This document shows, one piece after another, positions 5,345-5,677 of a DNA stretch of 5,677 nucleotides (position 1 is the first letter of the stretch; each line of letters begins with the position of its first letter). The stretch lies in the NCBI GenBank assembly GCA_028871235.1, contig JAGWNO010000126.1, positions 1 through 5,677 of the forward strand, written 5' to 3'. The stretch comes from Gammaproteobacteria bacterium (GTDB lineage Bacteria; Pseudomonadota; Gammaproteobacteria; Natronospirales; REEB76). The position numbers and the translations under genes are program-made. The notes under the pieces were generated by a model that worked only from the letters and a program-made list of their open reading frames with translations, was not told where the DNA came from and made no database searches.

Positions 5345-5677
5345 TCAACCGGCGGTAATCACCTGATTGCGGCCACTGCGTTTGGCTTTGTAAAGCACGG
5401 TATCGGCCGCCTTGATGAGACGCTCCGCGGTGTCCCCATGATCCGGATAACTGGCCACCCCGGCTGAGAGGGTGAATCCGCCGAGCGTCTGGCCAGCGAA
5501 GACAAACGTAGCTGCCGCCACTGCGGCGCGCACCCGCTCGGCGCGCTCGCTGGCGATGTGCGTTCCGGCGCCGGGCATCAGCAGCACAAACTCTTCACCG
5601 CCATAGCGGCAGGCGATGTCTTCGGTGCGCACTGATTTGCGCAGCACCTCGGCCACCACACGCAGCACGGCATCCCC
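5345..5677 (-). CDS. diguanylate cyclase, GGDEF domain C-terminus (partial, runs off right edge)
   Basis: GGDEF enzymes make cyclic di-GMP from two GTP. Only the last 110 residues are visible; translation is open to the window edge and begins GDAVLRVVAEVLRKSVR, the helix that normally precedes the active site, so the true start and any sensor domain lie outside. The active-site motif is RYGGEEF, with a Glu at the variable position as in active enzymes. RTED lies five residues before GGEEF, the position of the product-inhibition I-site (RxxD), so feedback by c-di-GMP is likely. Further family marks are TLSAGVASYPDHG and the C-terminal ADTVLYKAKRSGRNQV. The protein ends shortly after the domain, with no EAL domain behind it. 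It converges with the NlpC/P60 gene, leaving 59 bases between the two stops in which no convincing terminator is seen. Confidence 0.92.
   Translation of the reverse strand, partial: GDAVLRVVAEVLRKSVRTEDIACRYGGEEFVLLMPGAGTHIASERAERVRAAVAAATFVFAGQTLGGFTLSAGVASYPDHGDTAERLIKAADTVLYKAKRSGRNQVITAG

Noticed and set aside
4497..5348. Long minus-strand reading frame (283 codons) across the end of pxpC and the NlpC/P60 gene
   Set aside because: It lies opposite two well-supported genes, shows no known motif in its translation, and is explained by high G+C content keeping the opposite frame open.
5286..5355. Possible terminator hairpin between the convergent NlpC/P60 and GGDEF genes (CCGCCG 5303-5308 with CGGCGG 5350-5355)
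   Set aside because: The loop would be about 41 bases, one arm lies inside the GGDEF coding end, and no T-tract follows on the plus strand.

Overview
The window is GC-rich, densely packed bacterial DNA. Its gene types (a urocanate hydratase close to the Pseudomonas type, a MepS/NlpC-like lipoprotein endopeptidase, a GGDEF enzyme and a small lipobox protein) suggest a Gram-negative proteobacterium, most likely a gammaproteobacterium. The species cannot be named from this sequence. No tRNA, rRNA, insertion sequence or CRISPR array is visible.

Layout. Bases 1-190 are non-coding. They hold a possible weak terminator near the left edge and a convincing sigma-70-type promoter with a perfect TATAAT, followed by an A+T-rich leader with AGTAC repeats. 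This leads to a small predicted outer-membrane lipoprotein of unknown function (191-538). After a gap of 172 bases with short inverted and direct repeats comes a five-gene plus-strand cluster: urocanate hydratase hutU (711-2381), the three subunits of the prokaryotic 5-oxoprolinase pxpA (2403-3137), pxpB (3134-3745) and pxpC (3742-4770), and an NlpC/P60 lipoprotein (4770-5285). The last four genes overlap by 4, 4 and 1 bases, which points to translational coupling. A diguanylate cyclase C-terminus (5345-5677) faces the cluster from the minus strand and runs off the right edge.

How the genes may work together. HutU turns urocanate into 4-imidazolone-5-propionate in histidine breakdown. PxpABC uses ATP to open 5-oxo-L-proline to glutamate. 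Both routes supply glutamate, so the cluster may be a salvage unit. The usual hut partners (hutH, hutI, hutG, hutC) are absent from the window. Because imidazolonepropionate and 5-oxoproline are both five-membered lactam-type rings with related side chains, this PxpABC could act on a product of the HutU reaction; that is a hypothesis only. The coupled NlpC/P60 enzyme adds a cell-wall peptide link, and wall peptides contain glutamate.

Two start sites were moved on sequence evidence. hutU most likely starts at GTG 711 behind a strong GGAGGA. pxpA most likely starts at GTG 2403, which gives exactly the length and N-terminal register of E. coli PxpA as recalled.
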